Source: an uncultured Burkholderiales Genera incertae sedis bacterium (GTDB lineage: Bacteria > Pseudomonadota > Gammaproteobacteria > Burkholderiales > Eutrophovitaceae). Taken from it: a DNA stretch of 6,189 nucleotides. The position numbers were made by a program, and so were the translations under genes. The stretch lies in the NCBI GenBank assembly GCA_905479505.1, contig CAJQMS010000105.1:1-6189 (forward strand), read 5' to 3'. Below the pieces are notes generated by a model. The model was not told the DNA's origin. It saw nothing but the letters and a program-made list of their open reading frames with translations, and made no database searches. Shown in pieces: positions 6,009 to 6,189 of this stretch (positions within the stretch are counted from its first letter, which is position 1; each line of letters opens with the position of its first letter).

Positions 6009-6189
6009 TCAGAAAGTTAAACGCATGGAAAGATCCACCGCTTTAAGATCTTTTGTGAGGCCGCCAACAGATATGCGGTCAACGCCAGTTTCTGCAATTA
6101 CCACTAATGTGCTCAAGGTAATCCCCCCAGACGCCTCAAGTAGCGCGCGGCCATTTGCAAGCGCCACAGCCGTTGCCATTTCTTCGATC
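6009..6189 (-). CDS. nadC: Nicotinate-nucleotide pyrophosphorylase (quinolinate phosphoribosyltransferase), C-terminal part
   Basis: The last 59 codons plus a TGA stop (6009-6011) are present; the rest, of a protein usually near 280 residues, lies beyond the window edge. NadC joins quinolinate and PRPP to give nicotinate mononucleotide, CO2 and pyrophosphate in de novo NAD synthesis in the cytoplasm. The visible end carries LLEASGGITLSTL, VIAETGVDRISVGGLTKD and AVDLSMRL, which form the final beta strands of the alpha/beta barrel with the ASGGI and ISVG phosphate-binding motifs. These are highly diagnostic of NadC. It is followed on the same strand, 15 nt later and in the same frame, by the methyltransferase gene, suggesting one transcript. 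Confidence 0.95.
   Translation of the reverse strand, partial: IEEMATAVALANGRALLEASGGITLSTLVVIAETGVDRISVGGLTKDLKAVDLSMRLTF

Noticed and set aside
1..6189. Search for CRISPR arrays, tRNA or rRNA genes, insertion sequences, att sites and T-box or riboswitch structures
   Set aside because: By eye no regularly spaced repeats, cloverleaf, transposase, terminal inverted repeats or leader structures were found; coding genes fill nearly the whole window.

Overview
The window is ordinary bacterial chromosome, mostly amino-acid metabolism, with no mobile element, phage gene, CRISPR array or RNA gene that I can see. The best guess for the host is a proteobacterium, probably a gammaproteobacterium or near relative. 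The reasons are a DapC of the beta/gamma-proteobacterial type, an AlaC N-terminus very close to the enterobacterial AlaC/YfdZ consensus, and the order alaC-hom-thrC with a Mth938-domain gene divergent from it. Base composition looks moderate, in the mid-40s percent G+C by eye. Finer taxonomy cannot be read from this sequence.

Layout. Positions 1-283 (minus) hold the start of dapC, cut by the window edge. A 102-bp AT-rich gap follows. Then two closely packed minus-strand genes: a DUF218/YdcF-type membrane protein (386-1129) and, upstream of it, a Mth938/DUF498-domain protein (1139-1513). A 130-bp divergent intergenic region (1514-1643) separates this minus-strand unit from a plus-strand unit: alaC aminotransferase (1644-2852), hom homoserine dehydrogenase (2928-4235) and thrC threonine synthase (4267-5388). 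thrC runs head-on, with only 5 bp between stop codons, into a minus-strand SAM-dependent methyltransferase gene (5394-5993). Just upstream of that gene is the 3' end of nadC (6009-6189, minus, cut by the window edge).

How the genes work together. Hom makes homoserine from aspartate semialdehyde, and ThrC makes threonine from phosphohomoserine. The homoserine kinase between them is not in the window. DapC acts on the lysine/diaminopimelate branch of the same aspartate pathway, and AlaC balances pyruvate, alanine and glutamate. The window is therefore an aspartate-family and transamination locus, flanked by envelope-linked (DUF218), unknown-function (Mth938) and NAD-synthesis (nadC) genes.

The least ordinary feature is inside thrC. 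A short, Thermus/mycobacterial-size threonine synthase carries a loop with four cysteines at residues 211, 214, 217 and 221. Their CX2CX2CX3C spacing is that of a bacterial ferredoxin [4Fe-4S] site. From memory of the family the segment looks like an insertion, and I know of no described metal or redox role for such a loop in threonine synthase. No other candidate for a new system is visible.
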